In this document: piece after piece, positions 8,131 to 18,153 of the stretch
How positions within the stretch are numbered: position 1 is the stretch's first letter
How the letters are laid out: every line of letters begins with the position of its first letter
Source of the DNA: Gammaproteobacteria bacterium
GTDB lineage: Bacteria > Pseudomonadota > Gammaproteobacteria > Steroidobacterales > Steroidobacteraceae
Direction of reading: 5' to 3'
DNA: 64,000 nt
NCBI GenBank assembly: GCA_005878835.1
Contig: VBMV01000061.1
Coordinates: forward strand, 1 to 64,000
Position numbers and translations under genes: made by a program
The notes under the pieces: generated by a model
The model's input: only the letters and a program-made list of their open reading frames with translations
Databases searched by the model: none
What the model was told of the DNA's origin: nothing

Positions 8131-9063
8131 CTATTTCGCGAGCTGGAACAGCGTGGAGGGCACCCAGCCCTCGTTGCCGAGCTCGTCACTCACCTTCCAC
8201 CACAGGCCGTCCTTCTCGCCGCTCGGATAGAGCGTCATCCCCGGGTCGAGATCGCGCACCTTCTTCGACTTGATATTGGCCGCCTCGTACATCTTGCCCG
8301 GCTTGGCCATGGTCACCGACTGCGTGGCGTTGTCGGCCTTGGCGTTGAGAGTCATGCCCTTGACTTCATTGACGAGCTTGGTGAACGCGTCGAGGTAGGC
8401 CATGGTGACGACCTGGCCGATCTCGGTGTTCGCGTAACTGCTCGCGCCGGCCGCCGCGAAGCCGCCGAAGAAGGCGCCGCCGCCGGCGCCCCAGCCGAGG
8501 TCGGTCTTCTTCGAATGTCCCTGCTGCATGGCGAGCTGCTCGGTGGAGCGCACGTCGGTCAAGGTCAGCACGACATCCGCGGTCTTGCTCTTGAGACTGA
8601 TGCCGCCGACCACGGCGCCCGCCACCCCGCCGAGCAGCCCCCCGACCAGCCCGCCGAGGTTGCGGCCGCCGGAGTTGCTGTTCTTGGTGACCACATCCGG
8701 CACCAGCACGTAGTCGGCCGCCTTCATCTGCCCCTTGCCGACGTTGGAGCCGCCGCGCATCTCGCCGCTGCCGGCCAGCGCCCGCTCCTGCTGCGCAGCC
8801 GCGAGGCCCTTGCCGCGATCGAGCAGCGTGAAGCATTTGGACTGGGACACGAACACCTTGATGAGCGCTTCGGGGGACTCGAGGTTGTACGCGAGCCACC
8901 ACTTGTTCTCCGGCTCGGTGACCGCGAGCGTGCCGATCCTCTTGTCGCAGGTTGGAATCTGCGGTGGCGGCTGATCGGCGGCCCACGCGGTGAGCGTGGC
9001 GCCCAGGCTCGACAGCGCGAGCCATGGCAGAACGACGTTCTTTAGCCTCTGGTGCGGCAGCAT
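8131..9063 (-). CDS. CsgG/HfaB-like secreted protein with C-terminal SH3-like domain
   Basis: A 310-residue protein with a signal peptide (cleavage near ...LTAWA-ADQPP, residue 28). The body resembles CsgG-type proteins: IGTLAVTEPE opening strand, LLDRGKGLAAAQQERAL, ADYVLVPDV, a Gly-rich segment (GGLVGGLLGGVAGAVVGG), then ADVVLTLTDVRS. CsgG itself is a lipoprotein pore for curli secretion; here no lipobox Cys is placed correctly, so it is probably periplasmic. The last about 60 residues (MYEAANIKSKKVRDLDPGMTLYPSGEKDGLWWKV) form a bacterial SH3 domain. A strong GGGAGGAG ribosome site precedes the ATG. No curli genes are nearby, so the substrate is unknown. Confidence 0.75.
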   Translation of the reverse strand: MLPHQRLKNVVLPWLALSSLGATLTAWAADQPPPQIPTCDKRIGTLAVTEPENKWWLAYNLESPEALIKVFVSQSKCFTLLDRGKGLAAAQQERALAGSGEMRGGSNVGKGQMKAADYVLVPDVVTKNSNSGGRNLGGLVGGLLGGVAGAVVGGISLKSKTADVVLTLTDVRSTEQLAMQQGHSKKTDLGWGAGGGAFFGGFAAAGASSYANTEIGQVVTMAYLDAFTKLVNEVKGMTLNAKADNATQSVTMAKPGKMYEAANIKSKKVRDLDPGMTLYPSGEKDGLWWKVSDELGNEGWVPSTLFQLAK

Positions 9064-9092
9064 GCACTCCTCCCAAGGAATCGCTGTTTTTG

Positions 9093-9109
9093 CGAAGCGA
9101 CGCGCTTCG
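9093..9109. promoter_or_regulatory. Short inverted repeat in the 9064-9175 divergent gap
   Basis: CGAAGCG and CGCTTCG flank ACG, 29 bp upstream of the CsgG-like start and 66 bp upstream of the hydrolase start. It could be an operator or a leader hairpin; nothing more can be said. Confidence 0.35.
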
Positions 9110-9175
9110 TGCGCTAGTGTAGGCCCAAGTCCCCGCCCCGGGGTAGGCGCCTTTATCTACGGAGGCTCGCAGGCC

Positions 9176-9736
9176 ATGAAGCAGGCTCTGATCGTCATCG
9201 ACGTGCAGGAATCCTTCCGCCGGCGGCCCTACTTCCGGGACGAGGAGCTGCCGCGGTTCCTGCGCAACGTGCAGTCCCTCATCGATCGCTGCGCCGCGCG
9301 CGGCATTGCGCTGCTGCAGGTGTTCCACGAGGAGCCGGGCGATGATCCCGGCAATCCGTTCTCGGCGGCCTCGGGCTGCGTGCGCGCGATGCCCGAGCTG
9401 TCGCTGCGCGCCGATGCGGTGTTCTACAAGCAGGTGCATTCGGCGATGTTCGGCAGGACCGAGGACGGCGCGACGCTCGAGGCGTGGTTGCGCGAGCGCG
9501 GCATCGGGGAGCTGCTGATCAGCGGGATCCGCACCGAGCAGTGCTGCGAGACCACGACCCGCCACGCCTCGGACCTGGGGTTCAGCGTGCGCTACGTGAG
9601 CGATGCGACGCTCACCTTCCCGATGCAGACGCGCTCCGGGCGCGAGGTGTCGGCGCAGGAAATCCTCGAGCGCACCGAGCTGGTGCTCGACGGGCGCTTC
9701 GCGCGCATCGTGTCGACCGCCGATGCGCTGGCGTGA
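9176..9736 (+). CDS. Isochorismatase-family cysteine hydrolase
   Basis: A 186-residue alpha/beta hydrolase of the isochorismatase/nicotinamidase superfamily. The expected catalytic residues are visible: Asp9 in LIVIDVQESF, Lys85 in YKQVHSAMF, and Cys123 in GIRTEQCCETTTRHASDLGF. The family hydrolyses isochorismate or small amides such as nicotinamide, biuret or N-carbamoyl compounds; the substrate cannot be read from sequence. The ATG is preceded by GGAGG at a slightly long spacing. The longer upstream open frame would overlap the divergent CsgG-like gene. It converges on the isoaspartyl peptidase gene with 9 bp between stops. Confidence 0.9.
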   Translation: MKQALIVIDVQESFRRRPYFRDEELPRFLRNVQSLIDRCAARGIALLQVFHEEPGDDPGNPFSAASGCVRAMPELSLRADAVFYKQVHSAMFGRTEDGATLEAWLRERGIGELLISGIRTEQCCETTTRHASDLGFSVRYVSDATLTFPMQTRSGREVSAQEILERTELVLDGRFARIVSTADALA

Positions 9737-9745
9737 GGATCTCTT

Positions 9746-10684
9746 TCAGTAGATCGCGATCTCGCGCCGGCCGGCCGAGTCGCGCGCGCCGCGGAACATG
9801 CCTTCGGTGCTGAAGTCCATGACGATCTGCCCGTCGCCACCGACCGCGATGAGGCCGCCGTCCCCGCCGAGTGCGGGGAGTATCCCGTGCAGCATCTCGC
9901 GCACCGCCTGCTCGAGGCTCAAGGCCCGGTACTCGACCGCGGCGCACACGTGATGGGCGGCCACCGCGCGGATGAAATACTCGCCGTGCCCGGTCGCCGA
10001 GACCGCGCACACGCGGTTCTTGGCGTAGGTGCCGGCGCCGATGATCGGGGAGTCCCCGACGCGCCCCGGGCGCTTGTTGGTCATCCCGCCGGTGGAGGTG
10101 GCGGCGGCGAGATTCCCGTCGCCGTCGAGCGCCACCGCCCCCACCGTGCCCTGCGCGGCGGGGACCAGGTCCGAGACGCGCTCGCCGCGCTGCTCGGACT
10201 CGAGCTGCTCCTGGCGCTCCGCGATGCGGAAGTAGTGGTTGGGAACCAGCGCCAGACCCTCCTCCAGGGCGAACTCCTCGGCGCCCGAGCCCACCAGCAG
10301 CACGTGCCGCGACTTCTCCATCACCCGGCGCGCGAGCTCGATCGGATTTCGCACGTGCCGCACGGAGGCGACCGCGCCGGCGCGCAGCTGCCTGCCGTCC
10401 ATGATCGCGGCGTCGAGCTCGGCCGCGCCCTCGCGGGTGAGGGCGGCGCCGTGCCCGGCGTTGAAGCAGGGGTCGTCCTCGAGCACGCGCACCGCGGTGG
10501 TGACGGCATCCAGAGCGCTGCCGCCGCGCTCGAGCAGCGCAAAGCCGCCGTCGAGCGCCGCCTCCAGGCCCGCGCGGTAGCGCTGCTCGCGCAGCTTCGG
10601 CAGCATCGCACGCGGCACCGCCCCTGCGCCGCCATGGATGGCGATCGCGAACCTGTGCGGCTCCTGCGGGCTCTTACTGCGCAT
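9746..10684 (-). CDS. Isoaspartyl peptidase / L-asparaginase, cytoplasmic copy
   Basis: A 312-residue Ntn hydrolase of the plant-type asparaginase (IaaA) family. It carries AIAIHGGAGA at about 13-22, FNAGHGA at 74-80 and the autocleavage motif GTVGAVA, with nucleophile Thr180 exposed after self-processing. Substrate-loop residues GRVGDSPIIGAGTYA and GHGEYFIR follow. These enzymes cleave isoaspartyl dipeptides formed from damaged proteins, and some hydrolyse asparagine. There is no signal peptide. Its start overlaps the end of the upstream paralogue by 11 bp, so the pair is co-translated. It is about the family's usual length. Confidence 0.93.
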   Translation of the reverse strand: MRSKSPQEPHRFAIAIHGGAGAVPRAMLPKLREQRYRAGLEAALDGGFALLERGGSALDAVTTAVRVLEDDPCFNAGHGAALTREGAAELDAAIMDGRQLRAGAVASVRHVRNPIELARRVMEKSRHVLLVGSGAEEFALEEGLALVPNHYFRIAERQEQLESEQRGERVSDLVPAAQGTVGAVALDGDGNLAAATSTGGMTNKRPGRVGDSPIIGAGTYAKNRVCAVSATGHGEYFIRAVAAHHVCAAVEYRALSLEQAVREMLHGILPALGGDGGLIAVGGDGQIVMDFSTEGMFRGARDSAGRREIAIY

Positions 10685-11669
10685 CGCGATACATGGCGAT
10701 GTCGCGCCGGCCGCGCGAGTCGCGCGCGCCGCGGAACATGCCGACGCTGTTGAAATCCATGGCGATGTTCCCGTATCGGTCCACGGCGATCACGCCCCCC
10801 TCGCCGCCGGTGCGGCGCAGCTTCTCGTGGATGAGCTCGCGCACCGCCTGCGCCAGCGTCAGGCGCCGGTATTTCACCAGCGCGCAGATGTCGTAGGCGA
10901 CCACCTGACGGATGAAGAACTCGCCCTGTCCGGTGCCGGAGACCGCGCAGGAGTCATCGTCGGCGTAGGTGCCGGCACCGACGATGGGCGAGTCGCCGAC
11001 CCGCCCGCGGTGCTTGTCGGTGAGCCCGCCGGTGGAGGTGGCGGCGGCGAGATGGCCCGCCCGGTCGAGGGCCACCGCCCCCACGGTGCCGGTGGGCCCG
11101 GGCGCGGCCGCCTTGAGCTCGCCGGCCCGACGCCGCGCCTCCTCCAGCTCGCGTATGCGCGCCGCGGTGCGGAAATACTCGCGCGGCACGAGCACCGCGC
11201 CCTGCTCGAGCGCGAACTCCTCCGCGCCCTCGGCCACCAGCAGCACGTGCGGGCTCTTCTCCATCACCAGGCGCGCGAGCTCGATGGGGTTCTTCACGTG
11301 GCGCACGCCCGCCACCGCCCCGGCGCGCGGCCCGTGTCCGTCCATGATGGCGGCGTCGAGCTCCGCATCGCCGTCGTGGTTCAGGACCGCGCCGCGGCCG
11401 GCGTTGAACTGCGGGTCGTCCTCCATGGTGCGCACCGCGGCCGTCACCGCATCCAGGCTCGAGCCGCCGCGCTCGAGGATCGCGTAGCCCGCATCGAGCG
11501 CCGCCGCCAGCCCCGCGCGGTAGGAAGCCGCGTGCGCCGGGGTCATCTTCGCCGGGTCGATCACACCCGCGCCGCCGTGGATGGCGATCGCCAGCGGGCG
11601 CGGCTCGCTGGCGTGAGCCGGCGCGATGAGGCCCAAACACAGGAGCGCGAGCAGTCTCGGGCGCGACAT
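10674..11669 (-). CDS. Isoaspartyl peptidase / L-asparaginase, exported paralogue
   Basis: A 331-residue paralogue of the adjacent enzyme. It starts with a clear signal peptide (MSRPRLLALLCLGLIAPAHA-SEPRP), so it should act in the periplasm. The same landmarks are present: AIAIHGGAGV, FNAGRGAVL, and GTVGAVA with nucleophile Thr195, then GRVGDSPIVGAGTYA and GQGEFFIR. Tandem duplication followed by a change of cell compartment is the simplest reading. It overlaps the downstream copy by 11 bp. The start codon is 17 bp from the divergent pyruvate carboxylase start, leaving very little room for two promoters. Confidence 0.93.
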   Translation of the reverse strand: MSRPRLLALLCLGLIAPAHASEPRPLAIAIHGGAGVIDPAKMTPAHAASYRAGLAAALDAGYAILERGGSSLDAVTAAVRTMEDDPQFNAGRGAVLNHDGDAELDAAIMDGHGPRAGAVAGVRHVKNPIELARLVMEKSPHVLLVAEGAEEFALEQGAVLVPREYFRTAARIRELEEARRRAGELKAAAPGPTGTVGAVALDRAGHLAAATSTGGLTDKHRGRVGDSPIVGAGTYADDDSCAVSGTGQGEFFIRQVVAYDICALVKYRRLTLAQAVRELIHEKLRRTGGEGGVIAVDRYGNIAMDFNSVGMFRGARDSRGRRDIAMYRDAQ

Positions 11670-11686
11670 CGTTTCCTCTCAACGTT

Positions 11687-14600
11687 ATGATCGAAAGCGG
11701 TCTCCCGCCGGCACGCACGCGTGCCCGCGGGCTCCCAAACACCGCAACGGCGGATCTTAAGGTGAAACCCGCCACCTCGCAGGGGATCCGCAGCCTCCTG
11801 GTCGCCAACCGCGGCGAGATCGCCATCCGCGTCATGCGGGCGGCGAGCGAGCTCGGCCTGCGAACGGTGGCGATCTATTCGCAGGAGGACCGCTTCTCGC
11901 TGCACCGGACCAAGGCGGACGAGGCGTACCTCGTCGGCGCCGGGCGCGGGCCGGTCGAGGCCTACCTCGACATCGCCGGCATCCTCGCCATCGCGCGCGA
12001 GGCGCGCGTGGATGCGATTCATCCCGGCTACGGTTTCCTGTCCGAGAACCCCGAATTCGCGCGCGCGACACGCGCGGCGGGCATCGTGTTCATCGGCCCG
12101 CAGACCGAGACCCTGCGGCTGCTCGGCAACAAGGTCAGGGCGCGCGAGCTGGCCGCCGCGGCGGGTGTGCCGGTGATGCCGGCCACGGGCCCGCTGCCGG
12201 CGAGCCTCGGGGAGAGCGCGCAGCTGGCGCGCGCCCTCGGCTACCCGCTGATGCTCAAAGCCAGCTGGGGAGGCGGCGGGCGCGGCGTGCGCGTGGTGAC
12301 GAGCGAGGCGCAGCTTCAGGAGCTGCTGCCGCTCGCGCGGCGCGAAGCCCTGGCCGCCTTCGGCAACGACGAGGTCTACCTGGAGAAGCTCCTCGAGCGT
12401 GCGCGGCACGTGGAGGTGCAGCTGCTCGGCGACCATCACGGCGCCCTGGTGCACCTGTTCGAGCGCGACTGCACGGTGCAGCGGCGCAACCAGAAGGTGG
12501 TGGAGCGCGCGCCGGCGGTGTTCCTCACACCCGCGCAGCGCGAGGAGCTCAGCGCCGCGGCGCTCGCCATCGGCCGCGCCGCGCACTACCGCAACGCCGG
12601 CACGGTCGAGTTCCTGCAGGATGCCGACAGCGGCCGCTGCTATTTCATCGAAGTGAATCCGCGCGTCCAGGTCGAGCACACGGTCACCGAGTGCGCGACC
12701 GGCATCGACCTGGTGAAGGCGCAGATCCGCATCGCCGACGGCGCGCGCATCGGTGAGCCGGCAAGCGGCGTGCCGGCTCAGCCCGACATCCGCATCGGCG
12801 CCCACGCCCTGCAGTGCCGCATCACCACCGAGGATCCGGAAAACGACTTCGTCCCCGACTACGGCAAGATCACCGCCTACCGCAGCCCCGCCGGCTTCGG
12901 CATCCGGCTCGATGCCGGCACCGCCTACAGCGGCGCGATCATCACGCGCTCCTACGATTCGCTGCTGGTCAAGGTGACCGCCTGGTCGCCGACGCCCGAG
13001 GAGACCATCGCACGCATGCACCGGGCGTTGGCGGAGTTTCGCGTGCGCGGCGTGGTCACCAACCTGCGCTTCCTCGACCAGCTCATCACGCATGCCCGCT
13101 TCGCGCGCGGCGAGTACACCACGCGCTTCATCGACGACACCCCGGAGCTGTTCCGCGGGCCGCGCAAGCGCGATCGCGCCACGCGCCTGCTCAGCTACCT
13201 CGGCGCCCTCATCGTCAACGGCAACGACGAGACCCGCGGCCGCCCCCGCCCGCGGCCGCTCACCGCCGCCAGGCTGCCGCCGGGCCCGCTGCCCGCGCCC
13301 GCGCCGGGCACGAAGCAAAGGCTCGATGAGCTCGGGCCGGAGCGTTTTGCCGCCTGGATGCTCGCCGAGCAGCGCGTGCTGCTCACCGACACCACCATGC
13401 GCGATGCGCACCAGTCGCTGCTGGCGACGCGCCTGCGCACGCTCGACATGACGGCGATCGCGCCGTACTACGCGAGCCTCCTGCCCGAGTTGTTCTCGCT
13501 CGAGTGCTGGGGTGGGGCGACGTTCGACGTCGCGCTGCGTTTCCTGCGCGAGGATCCCTGGCAGCGCCTCACGCTGCTGCGCGAGCGGCTGCCGAACCTG
13601 CTGCTGCAGATGCTGCTGCGCTCGGCCAACGCGGTGGGCTATGCCAACTATCCCGACAACGTGGTGCGCTTCTTCGTGGCGCGCGCCGCCGAGCGCGGCA
13701 TCGACCTGTTCCGTATCTTCGACTCGCTCAACTGGGTGGAGAACATGCGGGTCGCGATCGATGCGGTGCTGGAAGCCGGTAAGCTCTGCGAGGCCTCGAT
13801 CTGCTACAGCGGGAATCTGAGCGATCCGCACGAGAAGAAGTACACCCTCGACTACTACCTGAAGCTGGCGCGCGAGCTCAAGGCCGCCGGCACCCATGTG
13901 CTCGGCATCAAGGACATGGCGGGCCTGGTGCGGCCGCGCGCCGCGTACGCGCTGGTCAAGGCCCTGAAGGAGGAGGTCGGGCTGCCGGTGCACTTCCACA
14001 CGCACGACACCAGCGGCATCGCCGCCGCCAGCGTGCTCGCGGCGATCGACGCCGGGGCGGATGCCGTCGACGGGGCCATCGACGCCATGAGCGGATTGAC
14101 CTCGCAGCCCAACCTCGGCTCGCTCATCGAGGCCCTGCGCCACGGGCCGCGCGATCCGCTCGTCGATCCGCAGCGGCTGCGGATGATCTCCTCGTACTGG
14201 GAGCAGGTGCGGCGGCAGTACGCGGCCTTCGAGAGCGACATCCGCGCCGGCGCCTCCGAGGTGTACGTGCACGGCATGCCCGGCGGGCAGTACACCAACC
14301 TGCGCGAGCAGGCGCGCGCGCTCGGCATCGACGAGGCGCGCTGGCCGGAGGTGGCGGCGGCTTACGCGGAGGTCAACGCCCTGCTGGGCGATATCGTGAA
14401 GGTCACCCCGACTTCCAAGGTGGTCGGCGACCTGGCGCTGCTCATGGTGACGAGCGGCATCAGCCGCGAGCAGGTGCTCGATCCGGACACGCAAGTGGCG
14501 TTCCCCGAGTCGGTGGTGGAATTCTTCCGCGGCGCGCTGGGCCAGCCCCACGGGGGCTTTCCGCCGGCGTTGCAGCGCAAGGTGCTCAAGGGCACGGCGC

Positions 14601-15220
14601 CGCTCACCGCACGCCCCGGCGCGACGCTGCCGCCGGTGGACCTCGCCGCCGAACGCGCCCGCATTCAGGAGCGCCTGCCACGGCCGGTCACGGACGAGGA
14701 TCTCGCCTCCTATCTGATGTACCCGCGCGTGTGGCTGGAGTACGCGCAGGAGCGGCTGCTGTACGGGGACGCGGGGATCCTGCCGACGCCGGTGTTCTTC
14801 TACGGCATGGAGCCCGGGCAGGAGATCAGCGTCGATCTCGAGCGCGGCAAGACCCTCATCGTGCGTTACATCGCGTGCAGCGAGCCGCACGAGGACGGCA
14901 CGCGCACGGTGTTCTTCGAGCTGAACGGGCAGCCGCGCTCGGTGCGCGTGCCCGATCGCAGCCAGGTCGCGCGCCGGCCCGCGCCGCGCAAGGTCGAGCC
15001 CGGCAACGTGAGGCACGTGGGGGCGCCGATGCCCGGGGTGGTGGTCACCGTCACGGCGGCCGCGGGCGCGAGCGTTGCGCGCGGGGATCTGCTGCTGACG
15101 CTCGAAGCGATGAAAATGGAGACTGCGGTGCGCGCCGAGCGCGACGGCCAGGTCGCCGAGGTGCTCGCCCGGCCCGGGCAGGCGGTGGAGGCCAAGGATC
15201 TGCTGATCGTCCTGCACTGA
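11687..15220 (+). CDS. pyc: Pyruvate carboxylase, single-chain
   Basis: A 1177-residue biotin enzyme that carboxylates pyruvate to oxaloacetate (anaplerosis). Order: biotin carboxylase from about residue 33 (LLVANRGEIAIRVMRAA; NPRVQVEHTVTE), carboxyltransferase beginning LLTDTTMRDAHQSLLATR at about 566 with the metal/carboxylated-lysine site GIKDMAGL near 740, the PYC tetramerisation region (HGMPGGQYTNLREQA), and a C-terminal biotinyl domain with EAMKMET (biotinylated Lys1143). Length matches canonical PYC. The ATG lacks an obvious ribosome site; the GTG at 11761 (VKPATSQGIRS) is an alternative start closer to the conserved domain. Confidence 0.96.
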   Translation: MIESGLPPARTRARGLPNTATADLKVKPATSQGIRSLLVANRGEIAIRVMRAASELGLRTVAIYSQEDRFSLHRTKADEAYLVGAGRGPVEAYLDIAGILAIAREARVDAIHPGYGFLSENPEFARATRAAGIVFIGPQTETLRLLGNKVRARELAAAAGVPVMPATGPLPASLGESAQLARALGYPLMLKASWGGGGRGVRVVTSEAQLQELLPLARREALAAFGNDEVYLEKLLERARHVEVQLLGDHHGALVHLFERDCTVQRRNQKVVERAPAVFLTPAQREELSAAALAIGRAAHYRNAGTVEFLQDADSGRCYFIEVNPRVQVEHTVTECATGIDLVKAQIRIADGARIGEPASGVPAQPDIRIGAHALQCRITTEDPENDFVPDYGKITAYRSPAGFGIRLDAGTAYSGAIITRSYDSLLVKVTAWSPTPEETIARMHRALAEFRVRGVVTNLRFLDQLITHARFARGEYTTRFIDDTPELFRGPRKRDRATRLLSYLGALIVNGNDETRGRPRPRPLTAARLPPGPLPAPAPGTKQRLDELGPERFAAWMLAEQRVLLTDTTMRDAHQSLLATRLRTLDMTAIAPYYASLLPELFSLECWGGATFDVALRFLREDPWQRLTLLRERLPNLLLQMLLRSANAVGYANYPDNVVRFFVARAAERGIDLFRIFDSLNWVENMRVAIDAVLEAGKLCEASICYSGNLSDPHEKKYTLDYYLKLARELKAAGTHVLGIKDMAGLVRPRAAYALVKALKEEVGLPVHFHTHDTSGIAAASVLAAIDAGADAVDGAIDAMSGLTSQPNLGSLIEALRHGPRDPLVDPQRLRMISSYWEQVRRQYAAFESDIRAGASEVYVHGMPGGQYTNLREQARALGIDEARWPEVAAAYAEVNALLGDIVKVTPTSKVVGDLALLMVTSGISREQVLDPDTQVAFPESVVEFFRGALGQPHGGFPPALQRKVLKGTAPLTARPGATLPPVDLAAERARIQERLPRPVTDEDLASYLMYPRVWLEYAQERLLYGDAGILPTPVFFYGMEPGQEISVDLERGKTLIVRYIACSEPHEDGTRTVFFELNGQPRSVRVPDRSQVARRPAPRKVEPGNVRHVGAPMPGVVVTVTAAAGASVARGDLLLTLEAMKMETAVRAERDGQVAEVLARPGQAVEAKDLLIVLH

Positions 15221-15297
15221 GGCGCCGGTCAACGCACCGCGCTCGCGTGCGTTGTGTGTTTCCGGCCGTGCCGACGGCGGGCAAGTGGAGTGCCCTG

Positions 15298-15897
15298 ATG
15301 CACGACAACAGGGTCGGTCGCACGCGGCGATCCGGGTGGGCGGCCAGTGTCGCCGCCTTCGTTCTGTCGCTTGCGGCGCCCACAGGGCAGGCCGCTACCC
15401 CCTTCGGGCTCTACGTGGGGGGTACCTTCGGTCAGGCGCGCGTCGAGGCAACCCTCCCGGACGCCAGTCAGTTCAGGGAAGACCATGCAGCGTTCAAGGT
15501 CATTCTGGGTGTGCGTCCGATCCCGGTCGCAGGTGCCGAACTCGCGTATGTCGACTTCGGTCATCCCAGTCGCCTCGGCGGCAGTTATGTACCGAACGTC
15601 GCCATGAAAGGCGCGACGGCATTCGCGATGTTCTACCTTCCGCTGCCGGTGGTGGAGGTCTTCGTCAAAGGCGGTGTCGCGCGGCTGCAGAGCAAGGCTG
15701 GCCTCGACCTTGTCTGTCCCTCCTGCCTGTTGGCTCCGCTGTTTCTGCCCATCAGCCGCACGAACACCAGCTTTGCCGCAGGCGCCGGCGTCCAGTGCAA
15801 GCTGGGCGCCTTCGCGGTGCGCGGTGAGTACGAGGGCTTCAATGCGGCCGGCGGCAACCCGCGTCTGCTATCGCTCGGGGTCAGCTGGGCGTTCTGA
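15298..15897 (+). CDS. Small outer-membrane beta-barrel protein (OmpA/opacity-like fold)
   Basis: A 199-residue protein with an N-terminal signal (hydrophobic segment ASVAAFVLSLAAPTGQA, cleavage near residue 31). The rest alternates hydrophobic and polar residues in strands (FGLYVGGTFGQARVE, VAGAELAYVDFG, VEVFVKGGVARL, FAVRGEYEGF) and ends ...LLSLGVSWAF. The terminal Phe is the beta-barrel assembly signature. It resembles eight-stranded porin-family proteins with unknown ligands. A CPSC pair lies in a long loop. The ATG at 15298 was chosen because it starts the signal peptide; an open frame upstream overlaps the end of pyc. Confidence 0.75.
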   Translation: MHDNRVGRTRRSGWAASVAAFVLSLAAPTGQAATPFGLYVGGTFGQARVEATLPDASQFREDHAAFKVILGVRPIPVAGAELAYVDFGHPSRLGGSYVPNVAMKGATAFAMFYLPLPVVEVFVKGGVARLQSKAGLDLVCPSCLLAPLFLPISRTNTSFAAGAGVQCKLGAFAVRGEYEGFNAAGGNPRLLSLGVSWAF

Positions 15898-15921
15898 CTT
15901 CCTGTCCGGACATCGCTTCGC

Positions 15922-17687
<1,766 letters not shown>

Positions 17688-17692
17688 CGGCT

Positions 17693-18112
17693 TCAGCGCG
17701 GCAGGTGCGCGACGAAGAAGTAAGCGATTCCGAGCAGCACGGCCGTCTGGCCCAGCATCGCCGCGTACCTCTGCCGTACGTTGCTGCTGGCGAGGCCGTG
17801 CATTTCCGTTCGCAGATCGCCGATCTTCTCGCTGAGCTCGTTGCGCAATACGAGCAGGTCGTGCTTCGTGGCCAGGGTGTCCCTGGCTCCTGCAATCTGG
17901 ATCTCCATCGCCTGGACGATGGCCCGCGCCTGCGCGGGCGGCACGTCGGCCTTCTCCAGAATCTCGAGCGAGGCGGCTTGCACGGCCGTGAGGATACTCC
18001 CGACTGACCCCGCCTGCGACTCTATGCTTCGGCTCACGATGAGCTGAAGGCTGCGAAACTCACGGATTCGCCTCCTTATTGGCGCAAGGACGTGCTGCCA
18101 GGCGCATGCCAC
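17693..18112 (-). CDS. Small coiled-coil protein with C-terminal membrane anchor
   Basis: Up to 139 residues, with heptad-rich sequence LATKHDLLVLRNELSEKIGDLRTEMHGL (about residues 81-108) followed by a single hydrophobic segment YAAMLGQTAVLLGIAYFFVAHL at the C-terminus. This layout matches the CCDC90/DUF1640-like bacterial coiled-coil proteins (tail-anchored, function unknown). The start is uncertain. The longest frame uses GTG at 18112, but an AGGAGG site at about 18070 sits upstream of a nine-codon open frame whose TGA overlaps an in-frame GTG at 18037 (GTGA). Starting there gives 114 residues and still keeps the coiled coil. Confidence 0.65.
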   Translation of the reverse strand: MACAWQHVLAPIRRRIREFRSLQLIVSRSIESQAGSVGSILTAVQAASLEILEKADVPPAQARAIVQAMEIQIAGARDTLATKHDLLVLRNELSEKIGDLRTEMHGLASSNVRQRYAAMLGQTAVLLGIAYFFVAHLPR

Positions 18113-18153
18113 AGGCTTGGGGCTCGCGCCGCGCGCGGGCTATGCTTCACCCC

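Noticed and set aside
11561-15232. Antisense open frame of about 1,220 codons opposite pyruvate carboxylase
   Set aside because: It mirrors the third-position G/C bias of pyc, has Arg/Ala/His-rich composition with no domains, and the sense frame is an unmistakable full-length enzyme.
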